From contig SZXW01000014.1 in NCBI GenBank assembly GCA_005862285.1, forward strand, positions 1 through 64,000: a stretch of 64,000 nt of DNA, in the 5' to 3' direction. Below, piece by piece: positions 24,402-37,600 of the stretch. Made by a program: the position numbers and the translations under genes. The DNA comes from Chlorobium sp. GTDB taxonomy: Bacteria; Bacteroidota; Chlorobiia; Chlorobiales; Chlorobiaceae. The notes under the pieces are model-generated. The model worked only from the letters and a program-made list of their open reading frames with translations. It was not told where the DNA came from and made no database searches. Position 1 is the first letter of the stretch; each line of letters begins with the position of its first letter.

Positions 24402-24788
24402 TCAATTCTCCCTGTTCCACCGGAATTTCAAAACCGGTATTCGGATCAGGAGGGGTATGGAAAACTGATAGAGTATAATGCCAAGCACGTCGGCAATAAA
24501 ATCGACAAGATCGCAATCCCTGAAAACAACGAAGAGCTGAGCGACTTCGATTCCTGCACCGTAAAGGAGCAGCAGGATTATTTTGTGCAGATTGAACGGC
24601 TTTTCTGGAAAAGCGAAATCGAGCAGAAGCGAGAGGACCAGGAACGCAAATACATGCTCGAATTTGTCATGCCAGGTAAATCCGTATTCGCAGACACCCG
24701 GGGTCATTGACGTGTTATTGATATACAGCACTGCAAGAAACAGCAACAATCGTGCTTCGATTGCAAGAAGCCGTTTTGCGTGTTTCAC
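24402..24788 (-). CDS. VanZ-like membrane protein
   Basis: 128 residues with four predicted membrane segments and the VanZ family pattern: [52 protein letters not shown]. No enzymatic activity is established for the family; VanZ itself affects glycopeptide sensitivity. Its start overlaps the LOG-family stop by 4 bases, and it ends a leftward run that begins with the ABC ATPase at 29824. A weak hairpin (GGCAT/ATGCC, 24380-24396) separates it from menG. Confidence 0.8.
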   Translation of the reverse strand: MKHAKRLLAIEARLLLFLAVLYINNTSMTPGVCEYGFTWHDKFEHVFAFLVLSLLLDFAFPEKPFNLHKIILLLLYGAGIEVAQLFVVFRDCDLVDFIADVLGIILYQFSIPLLIRIPVLKFRWNREN

Positions 24789-25441
24789 TTCAAGGAAGAA
24801 TCAGTCGTGTGCTTTCTGTCCTGCTCATTCTGCAGCGCTATGCGGTATTTCGAAAAATTCCTGCAGGCATGTTCCTGCTGCAGCCGGTCGTCATGGATTT
24901 TCTTGATGAGCCCGACAACCTGTTCCGGCTCCATGACATGAAAAATCATGTGCATGTCTCCCTTACTGAAAAGCTGTCGGGGCATCACTTCCGTTTCGAG
25001 CCAGAGAAGAAGGCTAGTCCAGATTTCACCGAAAAGAATGATGGGAGTTTCACAGATATGTTCGACCTGCACAAGCTGCCACGCATAAAATAGTTCGAGC
25101 AGGGTGCCGATCCCGCCAGGGGCGACAACGACCGCATCGGAAAGCGTCATGAAGGTGTCGAGACGGCTGCTGAAGATTGAAAACTCCTCTTTGATATCGA
25201 GAAAAGGGTTGGGCTGCTGCTCCTTGGGCAGCTTGATGTTCAGGCCGATTGAACGGCTTTGCGACTTTGCCTTTTGTGTCCCGGAGTTGGCCGCCTGCAT
25301 CAGTCCGGGCCCGCCGCCGGTCACGATATCGAATCCGTATTCAGCCAGTCCTTTGGCGATAGTGAACACATTATGGTAGTCGGCATCGCCTTCCTGTATG
25401 CGTGCAGATCCGAATATCGCCACTCTGTAATGAAGATCCAT
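24785..25441 (-). CDS. LOG-family (TIGR00730) nucleotide hydrolase-like protein
   Basis: Rossmann-fold protein of the family that includes cytokinin-activating LOG enzymes and bacterial nucleosidases such as PpnN. Both family signatures are present in the 218-residue product: [17 protein letters not shown] and [18 protein letters not shown], the latter carrying the catalytic glutamate. A role in hydrolysing nucleoside monophosphates is likely. It lies between ligA (38 bases upstream) and vanZ (4-base overlap). Confidence 0.88.
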   Translation of the reverse strand: MDLHYRVAIFGSARIQEGDADYHNVFTIAKGLAEYGFDIVTGGGPGLMQAANSGTQKAKSQSRSIGLNIKLPKEQQPNPFLDIKEEFSIFSSRLDTFMTLSDAVVVAPGGIGTLLELFYAWQLVQVEHICETPIILFGEIWTSLLLWLETEVMPRQLFSKGDMHMIFHVMEPEQVVGLIKKIHDDRLQQEHACRNFSKYRIALQNEQDRKHTTDSSLK

Positions 25442-25478
25442 CCTGTTTTAACTTGTTGTTTTCTGATTATTCTCTTTT

Positions 25479-29055
<3,577 letters not shown>

Positions 29056-29104
29056 AACAGTGGAATATGAAAAATAGTGATCCCCGGCCTGTATTATGTA
29101 TCAG

Positions 29105-29824
29105 TCAGAACCCTTGAACGGCCTCGTTCCGGAGAGTGATGTCGCTCTCGATCGTACCGTCGACAAGATGAATTCTCCGGCCTGCCCTGTTGGCGAAATC
29201 CTCATCATGCGTTACGATGATAATTGTCTGATTGTTTTCACGATTAAGCTTGTCGAACAGCTCATAAACATTGCCGGCCGATTTAGAATCAAGATTTCCC
29301 GTTGGTTCGTCGCCAAGCAGCACCTTGGGTTCATTGGCAAGGGCTCTGGCAATAGCAACCCGTTGCTGCTGCCCTCCTGAAAGCTGACTTGGTTTGTTTG
29401 AATACTTGTTCGACATTCCGACCGTGTCGAGCAGCATCATGGCTCTTTCCCTGATCTCCTTTCGACTGCGGGAACCATTGATCATCATCGGCATACTGAC
29501 GTTTTCAACTGCACTGAATTCGGGCAGAAGAAAATGAAACTGATAAATAAACCCTATTTTCTCGTTGCGGATCCGCGTCATTTCCGCCTCGCTTTTATCC
29601 GTAATCTCCTCTCCGTCGATCCAGACTTTGCCGAACGTGGGCTTGTCAAGACCGCCCATGATATAAAGCAATGTCGACTTTCCTGATCCGGACGGCCCGG
29701 TGATCGCAACAAACTCGCCCGTTTTTACTTCAAAAGAAAGGTTGGGAATGATAGTCTGGAGGACATCCCTGGACAGTTCAAGTTCTCTGCGGATATTTTC
29801 GAGTTTGAGAATCGTGTCTGCCAT
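29105..29824 (-). CDS. ABC transporter ATP-binding protein, LolD/MacB type
   Basis: 239-residue ATPase of the LolD/MacB/FtsE branch, acting in lipoprotein release or efflux. It shows Walker [20 protein letters not shown]-loop [20 protein letters not shown], signature [20 protein letters not shown], Walker [16 protein letters not shown] and the H-loop in [13 protein letters not shown]. The start at 29824 ([11 protein letters not shown]) is favoured over an upstream frame extension. The matching permease is not adjacent, unusual for LolD. The cruA-like gene follows after 49 bases. Confidence 0.88.
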   Translation of the reverse strand: MADTILKLENIRRELELSRDVLQTIIPNLSFEVKTGEFVAITGPSGSGKSTLLYIMGGLDKPTFGKVWIDGEEITDKSEAEMTRIRNEKIGFIYQFHFLLPEFSAVENVSMPMMINGSRSRKEIRERAMMLLDTVGMSNKYSNKPSQLSGGQQQRVAIARALANEPKVLLGDEPTGNLDSKSAGNVYELFDKLNRENNQTIIIVTHDEDFANRAGRRIHLVDGTIESDITLRNEAVQGF

Positions 29825-30094
29825 CAGAAGCCTGAAACCTGTTGCAAAAAAACCATCCAACAAACATCATTGAAAGATCATGAAACGACAAAGGATTATT
29901 ATAAGAAAAAAGCCGTTAAACCGGGAGAGATATCTCCGGATAAGGAACCGCAAAAACTCTCAGGGATAACCTGTGGATAAAAATCAGAAAGCAAGAATGA
30001 AATACAGATGAAAAAAAACTGTTACATCAGAAAAAACTTGTACTTTTGTGTAATATGCCGCAAGGTTCCTGTCTTTTTCTGATAAGGATAAGCC

Positions 30095-30775
30095 ATGTTG
30101 ATTCCTTTTGTAAGGTCCGATCTTGAACGGAATGACAGATTTTCTTTCTCCTGCAATCGCTGCAAGCTATGCTGCCGTGCAAAAAAAATCCAGGTCAATC
30201 CTTACGAAATTGCCCGTATTGCAGGAAACCTCGGCATTTCAACAACCGATTGCATCCGGAAATACACGGTTGAAAACGGTTCATACCTGAAATTCGATGA
30301 AAACGACACCTGTCTTTTCCTCGGCCCGGAAGGCTGTGCCATCCATCGTGACCGGCCGCTGGTATGCAGGCTGTACCCTCTGGCAAGACATGTGAACGAC
30401 AGGGATATCGAATGGTTCTCGGAAATGGAACGGGAACGTGAATGCAGGGGCGTGTGCGGAACGGCTGCAACCATAGAAGAATATCTCGACGAACAGGACA
30501 CCTGCAATTATATACAGACGGCGAACCGTTACCTGAAAGTGCTCTGGGAAATGATGCATGTTCTCGATGAATCTAGGGCTTCCGAAAACAACCCTGATGA
30601 ACCCGATGAAAACGGTGCCATGGAAAACCAACCGGATGAAAACACCGTATGGACGGATATGGATGCGGCTGTAAAAAAATATTGCATGGAAACCCGCTCA
30701 GCTGTTCCGTCGAGTATTGAGGAAAAAATGCGCATGCACCTCGATGCGCTGCTCTTATGGACTAAACCATCATAA
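30095..30775 (+). CDS. YkgJ-family CxxCxxCC cysteine-cluster protein
   Basis: 226 residues. The N-terminal 125 carry the YkgJ/CxxCxxCC signature: C20-x2-C23-x2-C26-C27 (FSCNRCKLCC), then C73, and C81-x9-C91 with the typical RPLVCRLYP ending, plus C117 and C121. The family binds an iron-sulfur cluster or zinc and includes FliB, the lysine N-methylase of flagellin. The C-terminal 80 residues are acidic and low-complexity (ENNPDEPDENGAMENQPDEN), then helical. The next gene starts 15 bases downstream behind a strong Shine-Dalgarno and encodes a lysine-periodic secreted peptide, so a modifier-substrate pair is possible. That is inference. Confidence 0.82.
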   Translation: MLIPFVRSDLERNDRFSFSCNRCKLCCRAKKIQVNPYEIARIAGNLGISTTDCIRKYTVENGSYLKFDENDTCLFLGPEGCAIHRDRPLVCRLYPLARHVNDRDIEWFSEMERERECRGVCGTAATIEEYLDEQDTCNYIQTANRYLKVLWEMMHVLDESRASENNPDEPDENGAMENQPDENTVWTDMDAAVKKYCMETRSAVPSSIEEKMRMHLDALLLWTKPS

Positions 30776-30790
30776 AAGGAGGATCGGCAC

Positions 30791-31069
30791 ATGAACAAAA
30801 CGACAAAAAAGGCTATGGCTCTCGCTGCGGCTGTAACTTCGCTCGCCACTTCGCTCGGAGTAGGCACACTGGAATCCCAGGCGGCTGTTGATCAGGCAAA
30901 TCAGCAGGGAGAACAGGAAAAACTGTCAAACAATCACAAACTTCCCACCCAGGGCAAGCTCTCGACCCAGCACAAAATTTCAAGCCAGCACAAAACATCC
31001 AGCTTTCTGAAAACATCGAACCAGCAGAAGACATCAAACCAGATAAAGTGGGAACAGCAGGGGAAATAA
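30791..31069 (+). CDS. Secreted lysine-hexad repeat protein, 92 aa
   Basis: Not recognised. Preceded by an AAGGAGG Shine-Dalgarno at 30776-30782, 8 bases from the ATG, unusually strong for this window. Residues 1-32 form a signal peptide (basic NKTTKK, hydrophobic ALAAAVTSLATSLGVG, likely cleavage near SQAA). From residue 44 the chain is a degenerate hexapeptide repeat with lysine at 44, 50, 56, 62, 68, 74, 80, 86 and 92: KLSNNH, KLPTQG, KLSTQH, KISSQH, KTSSFL, KTSNQQ, KTSNQI, KWEQQG. Other positions are Ser/Thr/Gln/His rich; there is no cysteine. It is probably co-expressed with the YkgJ gene 15 bases upstream. Confidence 0.75.
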   Translation: MNKTTKKAMALAAAVTSLATSLGVGTLESQAAVDQANQQGEQEKLSNNHKLPTQGKLSTQHKISSQHKTSSFLKTSNQQKTSNQIKWEQQGK

Positions 31070-31379
31070 GCCTGAACAGCAAACTCCGGAACCGGCCTTC
31101 AGGCAGGGAAACGGTTCCGGAGGATTGACTTGCTTCCGTTCCATCCTGTTTTATTCACATCTGCAAACCAGGCTATCCGCTCTCTTCTCAACAGCTGAAA
31201 ACTTCATATTTTACCTTTCACAGCAAATAAAAATATCATCACACAATAATCAGTATTAATATCGTTAAAATATTCAAACTAATCCCTAAATTAATTAGGT
31301 TATAGAGATGGATTTCTTATAATAGCAACTCATTCCGTCTCGTAAAGAGATAAAAACAAACAGCTAAACACCCAGTCCG
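31070..31379. other. Gene-free interval with a strong inverted repeat
   Basis: No coding sequence is seen. CTCCGGAACCG at 31084-31094 and CGGTTCCGGAG at 31112-31122 form perfect 11-base arms with a 17-base loop just after the lysine-hexad gene; there is no T-tract, so it may be an mRNA 3' stabiliser or weak terminator. The rest (31190-31330) is AT-rich and contains the short palindrome CCTAA-ATTAA-TTAGG near 31285, probably the modD promoter region. Confidence 0.55.
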
Positions 31380-32237
31380 ATGCTTTACCGGTTATCAGCT
31401 AACGAAATTGACCGTTTGATCGAAGAAGACGTTCCGTATGGAGATCTGACGACAACATTGCTCGGTATAGGTGACCGGGATGCTGAAATTCTTTTCAGAA
31501 CCCGGGAAAACACGGTTGTGTGCTGTACGGAAGAAGCCGCGCTCGTTCTCGAGCGATGCGGCGCATCAGTAACGTTCCTCCTGAAAAGCGGTACGCCCGT
31601 CAACCCGGGAGAAACCATCCTTTCCGCGAAAGGAACAGCCCAAAGCCTGCATTCGGGCTGGAAAGTGGCATTGAACCTGCTTGAATATGCCTCCGGCATC
31701 GCTACACGGACAAAGGAAACTATCGCGAGGGCAAAAGAGGTCAATCCCGAGATTGCCGTTGTCACAACCCGCAAATCATTTCCAGGCACAAAAAGAATTG
31801 CCCTGAAAGCCATCATGGCCGGAGGTGCAATGCCTCACCGGCTCGGCCTGTCGGAAACCATCCTTGTGTTCAGGGAACACACTCGTTTTCTCGATAACCG
31901 CAACAGTTTTTCAGAAACCGTCGGATTGCTGAAAAAAAGTTCTCCGGAACATAAGATCATAGCAGAAGCGGATTCTACAGATGATGCTTTGTATTTAGCC
32001 GCTGCCGGGGTCGATATCGTTCAGGTAGACAAGTTACAGCCTGAAGAACTGCATGACCTTACAACGAAAATAAAAAAGAAATTTCCCGGCATTACGGTTT
32101 CAGCTGCGGGGGGAATCAACAGGGATAATGCTGCTGCATACGCAGCAACAGGGATTGACATCATTGTGATCTCGTCGGTTTATTTCGGCAAACCGTCCGA
32201 TATAGGTGTTTTGTTGCAACCATATCAATCGTGTTAA
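31380..32237 (+). CDS. modD: ModD-like quinolinate phosphoribosyltransferase homologue
   Basis: 285 residues of the ModD group, related to NadC and named for its occurrence in molybdate transport operons; its reaction is not established. The diagnostic N-terminus DRLIEEDVPYGDLTTTLLGI is present, then NLLEYASGIATRTKE, TTRKSFPGTKRIALKA (phosphate-binding region) and ISSVYFGKPSDIGV. There is no modABC beside it, so the transport link is unsupported here and a phosphoribosyl-transfer role on another acid is possible. The gene downstream at 32485 is a short-chain dehydrogenase. Confidence 0.78.
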   Translation: MLYRLSANEIDRLIEEDVPYGDLTTTLLGIGDRDAEILFRTRENTVVCCTEEAALVLERCGASVTFLLKSGTPVNPGETILSAKGTAQSLHSGWKVALNLLEYASGIATRTKETIARAKEVNPEIAVVTTRKSFPGTKRIALKAIMAGGAMPHRLGLSETILVFREHTRFLDNRNSFSETVGLLKKSSPEHKIIAEADSTDDALYLAAAGVDIVQVDKLQPEELHDLTTKIKKKFPGITVSAAGGINRDNAAAYAATGIDIIVISSVYFGKPSDIGVLLQPYQSC

Positions 32238-32484
32238 ACAAAAGCTGCGGAAATATGAACCTGTTTCTGTTGGCATGCTGCCGCTGACACCGGAAGATCT
32301 GCCGGCTGTCGGCCTGTCCATGAAAGTGACCTTTACCGCCAGGAATTAAAGGAAAACTGCCATGAACATCAGATCGATCTTCAAACATTACCGCTTGTGG
32401 CTGAACTGAAGATTCCTGTCAACTTTTTATCGGGTCCTGTTGTTCAATAAAAAGTTACGGGAAAAGAAATTAAACGTTTCATCG

Positions 32485-33222
32485 ATGAAACCTTCAGGCA
32501 GAAAAGTTTGCTTCATGACGGGAGCATCGGGAAAACTCGGCAGCGAAATAGCTCTTTCCATAGCCGGACAGGGTTATACCCTCTGTTTCACCTGGCACTC
32601 TTCGGAAGAAAAAGCATCCCGGCTCCTTGAAAAAATCCGGTGGATCAGTCCGGAATCGTCAATGATACAATGCGACGTTTCGCAAATCGGTGAAATCCGG
32701 AACGCCTTTGCTGCTTTCAGGAAGCAGTATGACCGGCTTGACCTCCTTTTAGCAAGTGCATCAAATTTTTACAGAACAACTCTCCCTGATGTATCGGAAG
32801 AGGAATGGAACAGCCTGGTCGATACAAATCTCAAAGGAACATTCTTTACGATGCAGGAAGCTGTAAAAATCATGCGGCATCAGTCATTTATTTCCCGGAT
32901 TATCACCATGAGCGACATTTCGGCAGGCCTTGTCTGGCAGAATTTTGCTCCCTATACAGTTTCAAAAGCGGGTGTTCAGCACCTGACAAGAATTTTCGCG
33001 AAAAAGTATGCACCAGGTATCCTGGTCAACTCGATAGCACCGGGAACCTTTACGATCAATCCCGACAAGGAGGCTGATGCCGAAGAAGATATGATCGGTA
33101 AAATACCGCTTAAAAGGTATGGAGACCCTCTCGACATCATCAGAACCATCATTTTTCTTCTTGAAAACGATTATATCACCGGACAGGTTATCAATGTCGA
33201 CGGAGGAAGGCTTCTTCAATAA
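32485..33222 (+). CDS. Short-chain dehydrogenase/reductase, pteridine-reductase-like
   Basis: NAD(P)-dependent Rossmann oxidoreductase, 245 residues from MKPSGRKVC. Motifs are cofactor site TGASGKLGSEIALSI, LASASNFYRTTLPDVSEEEW, catalytic Ser in ITMSDISAGL, and YxxxK in YTVSKAGVQHL. The ASNFYRTTL stretch and ending TGQVINVDGGRLL resemble pteridine reductase/FolM more than FabG, but substrate prediction is weak. An in-frame ATG at 32440 would add 15 non-family residues. The 247 bases after modD contain short open frames without a recognisable gene. Confidence 0.82.
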   Translation: MKPSGRKVCFMTGASGKLGSEIALSIAGQGYTLCFTWHSSEEKASRLLEKIRWISPESSMIQCDVSQIGEIRNAFAAFRKQYDRLDLLLASASNFYRTTLPDVSEEEWNSLVDTNLKGTFFTMQEAVKIMRHQSFISRIITMSDISAGLVWQNFAPYTVSKAGVQHLTRIFAKKYAPGILVNSIAPGTFTINPDKEADAEEDMIGKIPLKRYGDPLDIIRTIIFLLENDYITGQVINVDGGRLLQ

Positions 33223-33336
33223 ACCATACGTGAAGGCCCGTATGTCACGAGAGAGTTCAATATAAAGATCGATATTGTTTTCATATATTATTTGTCGTGC
33301 AGGCTTTTCAAACCAATACATACCGTTCATTGTACT

Positions 33337-33612
33337 ATGGAACAGGAAGTCCCGGTTATCATTCACAGCGGCGAAAAAAAAGAACCCGTACAGGAACCGC
33401 AGCAGGAAACCCGAATTCCCGAACAGATAAAGGAGATCGGCGAAACACTTTCCGAAGTAGTATCTTCGTTCAGGGAAAGCGAATCTTATGAACAGATTGA
33501 AAAAGCCATTGAGCAGGCCAAGGATTATATCAGGAAAAAACCGACCCAGGCAATGCTTTACTCACTCGGAGCCGGTGCCCTGTTAGGTCTTCTCATGAGA
33601 AAAAGACGTTAA
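33337..33612 (+). CDS. YqjD/ElaB-like (DUF883) C-tail-anchored protein
   Basis: 91 residues. An N-terminal charged region is followed by an amphipathic helix (ESESYEQIEKAIEQAKDYIRKKP) and a single C-terminal membrane segment (AMLYSLGAGALLGLLMRKRR), the layout of the YqjD/ElaB family, which in Escherichia coli tethers ribosomes at the inner membrane. The start at 33337 is an ATG with a family-like beginning. It is first in a three-gene rightward cluster resembling yqjD-yqjE-yqjK. Confidence 0.75.
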   Translation: MEQEVPVIIHSGEKKEPVQEPQQETRIPEQIKEIGETLSEVVSSFRESESYEQIEKAIEQAKDYIRKKPTQAMLYSLGAGALLGLLMRKRR

Positions 33613-33642
33613 CAGGCTTCGAGCCGGAATAACAGAATTGAC

Positions 33643-34032
33643 ATGCAAAAAGAGGTTAACCAGCCATCGGTGAAAAAACAGAAGAAGCAGGGAATTACGC
33701 ATCTTCTCGAAGATACGGTTACATCGACTTATGCCGATATAACGGCCATTATTGAAGCAAAAATCGAGCTGCTCAAGATTGAGCTCACCGAAAAGATAGC
33801 GCAGATATCCGTCATTGTTATTCTCGGGGTAATTCTTATTATCGGTCTCGCATACCTTATAACCACTTTCGCTCTCCTTGCTGGAGAACTACTCGGACAT
33901 CCGTTCCTTGGGTATCTGCTTGTCAGTCTCGTTTTTCTTGCATGTTTTACGTTTTTCACGAAATTAAAACCATTTTTTCTTAAAAATCTGATTCAGAACA
34001 TTCTCTTATCGGTCCATGACTACAAAAAATGA
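33643..34032 (+). CDS. YqjE/phage-holin-superfamily membrane protein
   Basis: 129 residues with an N-terminal helix (TYADITAIIEAKIELLKIEL) and two membrane segments (ISVIVILGVILIIGLAYLIT and FLGYLLVSLVFLACFTFF), the YqjE/DUF1469 pattern. No lytic function is implied. It lies 30 bases after the DUF883 gene and overlaps the next gene by 17 bases. Confidence 0.75.
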   Translation: MQKEVNQPSVKKQKKQGITHLLEDTVTSTYADITAIIEAKIELLKIELTEKIAQISVIVILGVILIIGLAYLITTFALLAGELLGHPFLGYLLVSLVFLACFTFFTKLKPFFLKNLIQNILLSVHDYKK

Positions 34033-34429
34033 TTCTTTGCACAGCATTCGCACACGAATTGAAGAGCTGCAGAACACCATTGCTGAAAAAGAAAAACAGA
34101 TAAAAGCGAGAACACGCCATCTTAAAGAAGATATCGCAGAAGAACTCTCTCCCGAGGAAATAGTCCGAAAACATCCATTCCTTGCTGCTGGAACAACCTT
34201 CACAGCCGGCCTGATCCTTACAAAAACGATCGGCGGACGTAAAAAACGAAGCCCGGTCGACAAACCGGAAACAAAGGCACTGCCGCAACCGGTCTCATCA
34301 CAGCGCAGAAGCGTACTCTACACGGTGGGGCTCGATGTATTTCACTCCCTGAAGGATATTGGATTCGGGTACCTTCAGCATTATCTGGAAAACAAGTTCA
34401 GGAAACCGGAACAGTCTGAAAAACATTGA
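34016..34429 (+). CDS. YqjK-like or hypothetical coiled-coil protein
   Basis: 137 residues. It has an N-terminal coiled coil (SLHSIRTRIEELQNTIAEKE), a short hydrophobic stretch (HPFLAAGTTFTAGLILTKTI) that may span the membrane, and a basic C-terminal half without known motif (GLDVFHSLKDIGFGYLQHYL). Position as third gene behind the DUF883 and YqjE-like genes suggests an envelope-stress cluster. I cannot assign a function. Confidence 0.65.
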   Translation: MTTKNDSLHSIRTRIEELQNTIAEKEKQIKARTRHLKEDIAEELSPEEIVRKHPFLAAGTTFTAGLILTKTIGGRKKRSPVDKPETKALPQPVSSQRRSVLYTVGLDVFHSLKDIGFGYLQHYLENKFRKPEQSEKH

Positions 34430-34607
34430 CCTTACAGGAAAACAAAGCCTACGCCGCTGTTTCCTTTCCGGAATCCAGTCGATTTTCGGAAGGGCGTAAA
34501 GTCGATAATTTCTGTACTTTACCGACGTTTTTAAAAAGTTTCGGCAAAACCTGGGAACAGAATCAGGCTATACAAAATGATTCGAAGCCCTGTTTTGCGT
34601 TCCCGCT

Positions 34608-37600
34608 ATGAAAACCAAGCAAAACCATCCCGTGTTTCAGAATAAAGAACATTTTTATGTCAACCGCTGCGCCAGAGAGCTTTTTCATCTGACTGATCCC
34701 GATTTCCTTGCCTTGAACCTGTCCGCAAAGGAAAGCTTTTTAAAGACGGAAAAACAAGCTTCCATTATCAACGATTTTCTGAAAAAACGGAAAGGAACGG
34801 ATACAAAGCCTGTTCTTCCTGCCCAGCTGCACGGCATGAAACTGCTGCATGAGCTGTTCCACTATATTTTATCCATATCGCTCTCTGCAAAGCAGCCTGA
34901 TCTTCTTGACCGTGTCAACACCATGATGATCCAGGAACTTTCAGAAGAAAAGTCTGCGGAATACCTCAAAAAATTTCTCACTTCTTTTCCTCCCCTGAAT
35001 GTCTTTCAGGAAAAAGTATCTCCTGAAAACTGGCTGCAGCGTGACAAAAGCCGGACCGATGTCATAGAAGAATCTTTTCTGGTCTGGCTCAACAAACAGA
35101 ACCCTGCCCTTGAACAGTTTTCCGATTTTCTGTCCGATCAGGAAATAATGCATGCCGAGGCGTTCGGTAAACTGATCAGGAATTTGCAGAACGCCATGCA
35201 TGCTATGGGACCTGTCGGATCCGGTGATGCCGATCTCGTGGAGCTCCTCTTCAGGCCGATCAGACATTCCCCATCATCGGTTCTTGAACAGCTTCGCTAT
35301 ATCAGGTTGAACTGGGGAGATCTTCTCAAGGATTCGCCGTTCTGGGGACAGCTCGCAGGAGCCATAGAATTTATCGAAGACGAAGATAAATACCTGTTTT
35401 TTGAAAAGATCACCCGTGAAGAAGGGCGTCAGGATGGCCACTGGTTTGAGAAAAAAGCCCAGATACCGGATTACACCTCACTCGATTACGATAACGCGCC
35501 GGCTCATTATTCACTTGACTCGTCTTGGATGCCTGAAGTTGTCATGCTTGCAAAAAGCACCTATGTCTGGCTCGACCAGCTCAGCAAACGATACAGGAGA
35601 GCGGTAAACCGGCTGCAGGATATTCCCGACGAGGAACTCGACCGGATGGCCGAACGCGGTTTTACTGCACTCTGGCTGATCGGCCTCTGGCAAAGAAGCA
35701 CGGCATCTCAGAAAATCAAGCAGATGCAGGGAAACCCTGAAGCGAAGGCTTCCGCCTATGCGCTTGAAAAATATGATATCTCGGATGACATCGGCGGTTA
35801 CGAAGGATACGAAAACCTGAGGAACCGTGCCAGGCTCCGCGGGATCAGGCTTGCAAGCGATATGGTGCCGAATCATACAGGAATGGACTCGGAGCTGGTG
35901 AGAAACCAGCCTGACTGGTTTCTTTCAGCAGCAGAACCTCCCTATTTCAATTACACCTATACCGGCCCCAACCTGAGCAGCGATCAGCGTTACGGGATTT
36001 TCCTCGAAGATGGCTACTGGAACCGTTCAGATGCTGCCGTCACTTTCAAACGTGTCGATTACATGAACGGCGACACCCGTTATATCTACCACGGCAACGA
36101 TGGAACGAACATGCCCTGGAACGATACTGCGCAACTCAATTTTCTCAGCGCCGAAGTCAGGGAAGGGGTGATCCAGCAGATACTGCATGTCGCAAGGATG
36201 TTTCCCGTCATTCGCTTCGATGCAGCAATGGTCCTTGCAAAACGGCATATCCAGCGCCTGTGGTTCCCGCTCCCCGGGCACAGTGCCTCTGTACCTTCAC
36301 GCTCAGGTTATGCCATGAGCATGTCTGATTTCGATGCCGCGATACCGGAAGAGTTCTGGCGCGAAGTTGTTGATCGTATCCAGAAAGAGGTTCCGGATAC
36401 CCTTCTGCTCGCGGAGGCATTCTGGATGCTCGAAGGCTATTTCGTAAGAACACTCGGCATGCATCGTGTTTACAACAGTGCGTTCATGCACATGCTGAAG
36501 AAAGAGGACAACACCGGCTACCGCTACCTGATCAAAAACACTCTCGAATTCGATCCGGAAATCCTCAAGCGGTATGTGAATTTCATGAACAACCCTGACG
36601 AGGACACCGCGATCGCACAATTCGGACGTGGTGACAAATATTTCGGGGTCTGTATGATGATGATCACCATGCCCGGCCTGCCAATGTTCGGCCACGGCCA
36701 GGTGGAGGGGTTCACCGAAAAATACGGCATGGAATACGCCAAGGCCTATTACGACGAGCAACCCGATGAACACCTTGTCGAAAGGCACTACAGAGAGATC
36801 TTCCCGATCCTGAAAAAACGCCCGCTTTTTGCCGAAGTCCACAATTTCTTCCTCTACGACGTCTTTTCACCTGAAGGGGCGGTCAATGAAAACATTTTCG
36901 CCTATTCCAACCGTCGTGAACATGAAACCGCCCTCGTTGTGTTCAACAATTCGTTCGAACGGGCTCTGGGCTGGATCAGAACATCGGTCGGTTACCTGCG
37001 TGACGGCAGGATTATGCAATGCTCGCTCGGCGATGGTCTGAACCTGGAAAACAGAGATAACTCCTTCGTCATTTTCAGGGACCACGCAAGCAGTCTCGAG
37101 TTTATCCGCCCGGTAAGGGATATCCATGAAAAAGGCCTTCTTGTAGCCCTCGAAGGTTACAAGTACAACGTTTTTCTCAACTTCCGCGTCGTTCAACCTT
37201 CCAGGTTCAGACCTTACGGCCGGCTTTGCCATGAACTGAACGGCAGCGGGACTGCATCGATCGAACGGGCAGCCCTTGAAATGAGTTTCGCGCCTTTTCA
37301 CCGAAGCGTTGTCGAAGCACTTGGAACCCTTCCGCAGGTAATGAAAATCGCAGCACTGCAGGAAGAGGAAACCATGAACGCTTTCGGGGAATCGGTCGCT
37401 TCACTGCTCGAAAAGGCAGCTCTTCAACTCGGTGAATTCATCGAAAACCCTCTTGAAGTTACTCCTGAACTTGTATCACGCGCACCCTCGATGCTTAAGA
37501 AAGCGGCATCGGCCGCTGTCGCTCTCTCGCAGCAGCCTGAAAACCGTAAATTACTCGCTGCGCTCGGATTATCCGCAACCGGCGACAAGGAATTGCCTCA

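Noticed and set aside
29972-29980. TGTGGATAA, a consensus DnaA box, between the ABC ATPase and YkgJ genes
   Set aside because: It is single, and no dnaA, dnaN or cluster of boxes is near, so it does not support an origin.
34426-34611. 61-codon open frame between the YqjK-like and GH13 genes
   Set aside because: It starts with TTG, has no ribosome binding site or recognisable motif, and fills the leader of the GH13 gene.
36303-36842. 179-codon frame opposite the GH13 catalytic domain
   Set aside because: Antisense to conserved active-site regions, so it is a reading-frame shadow.
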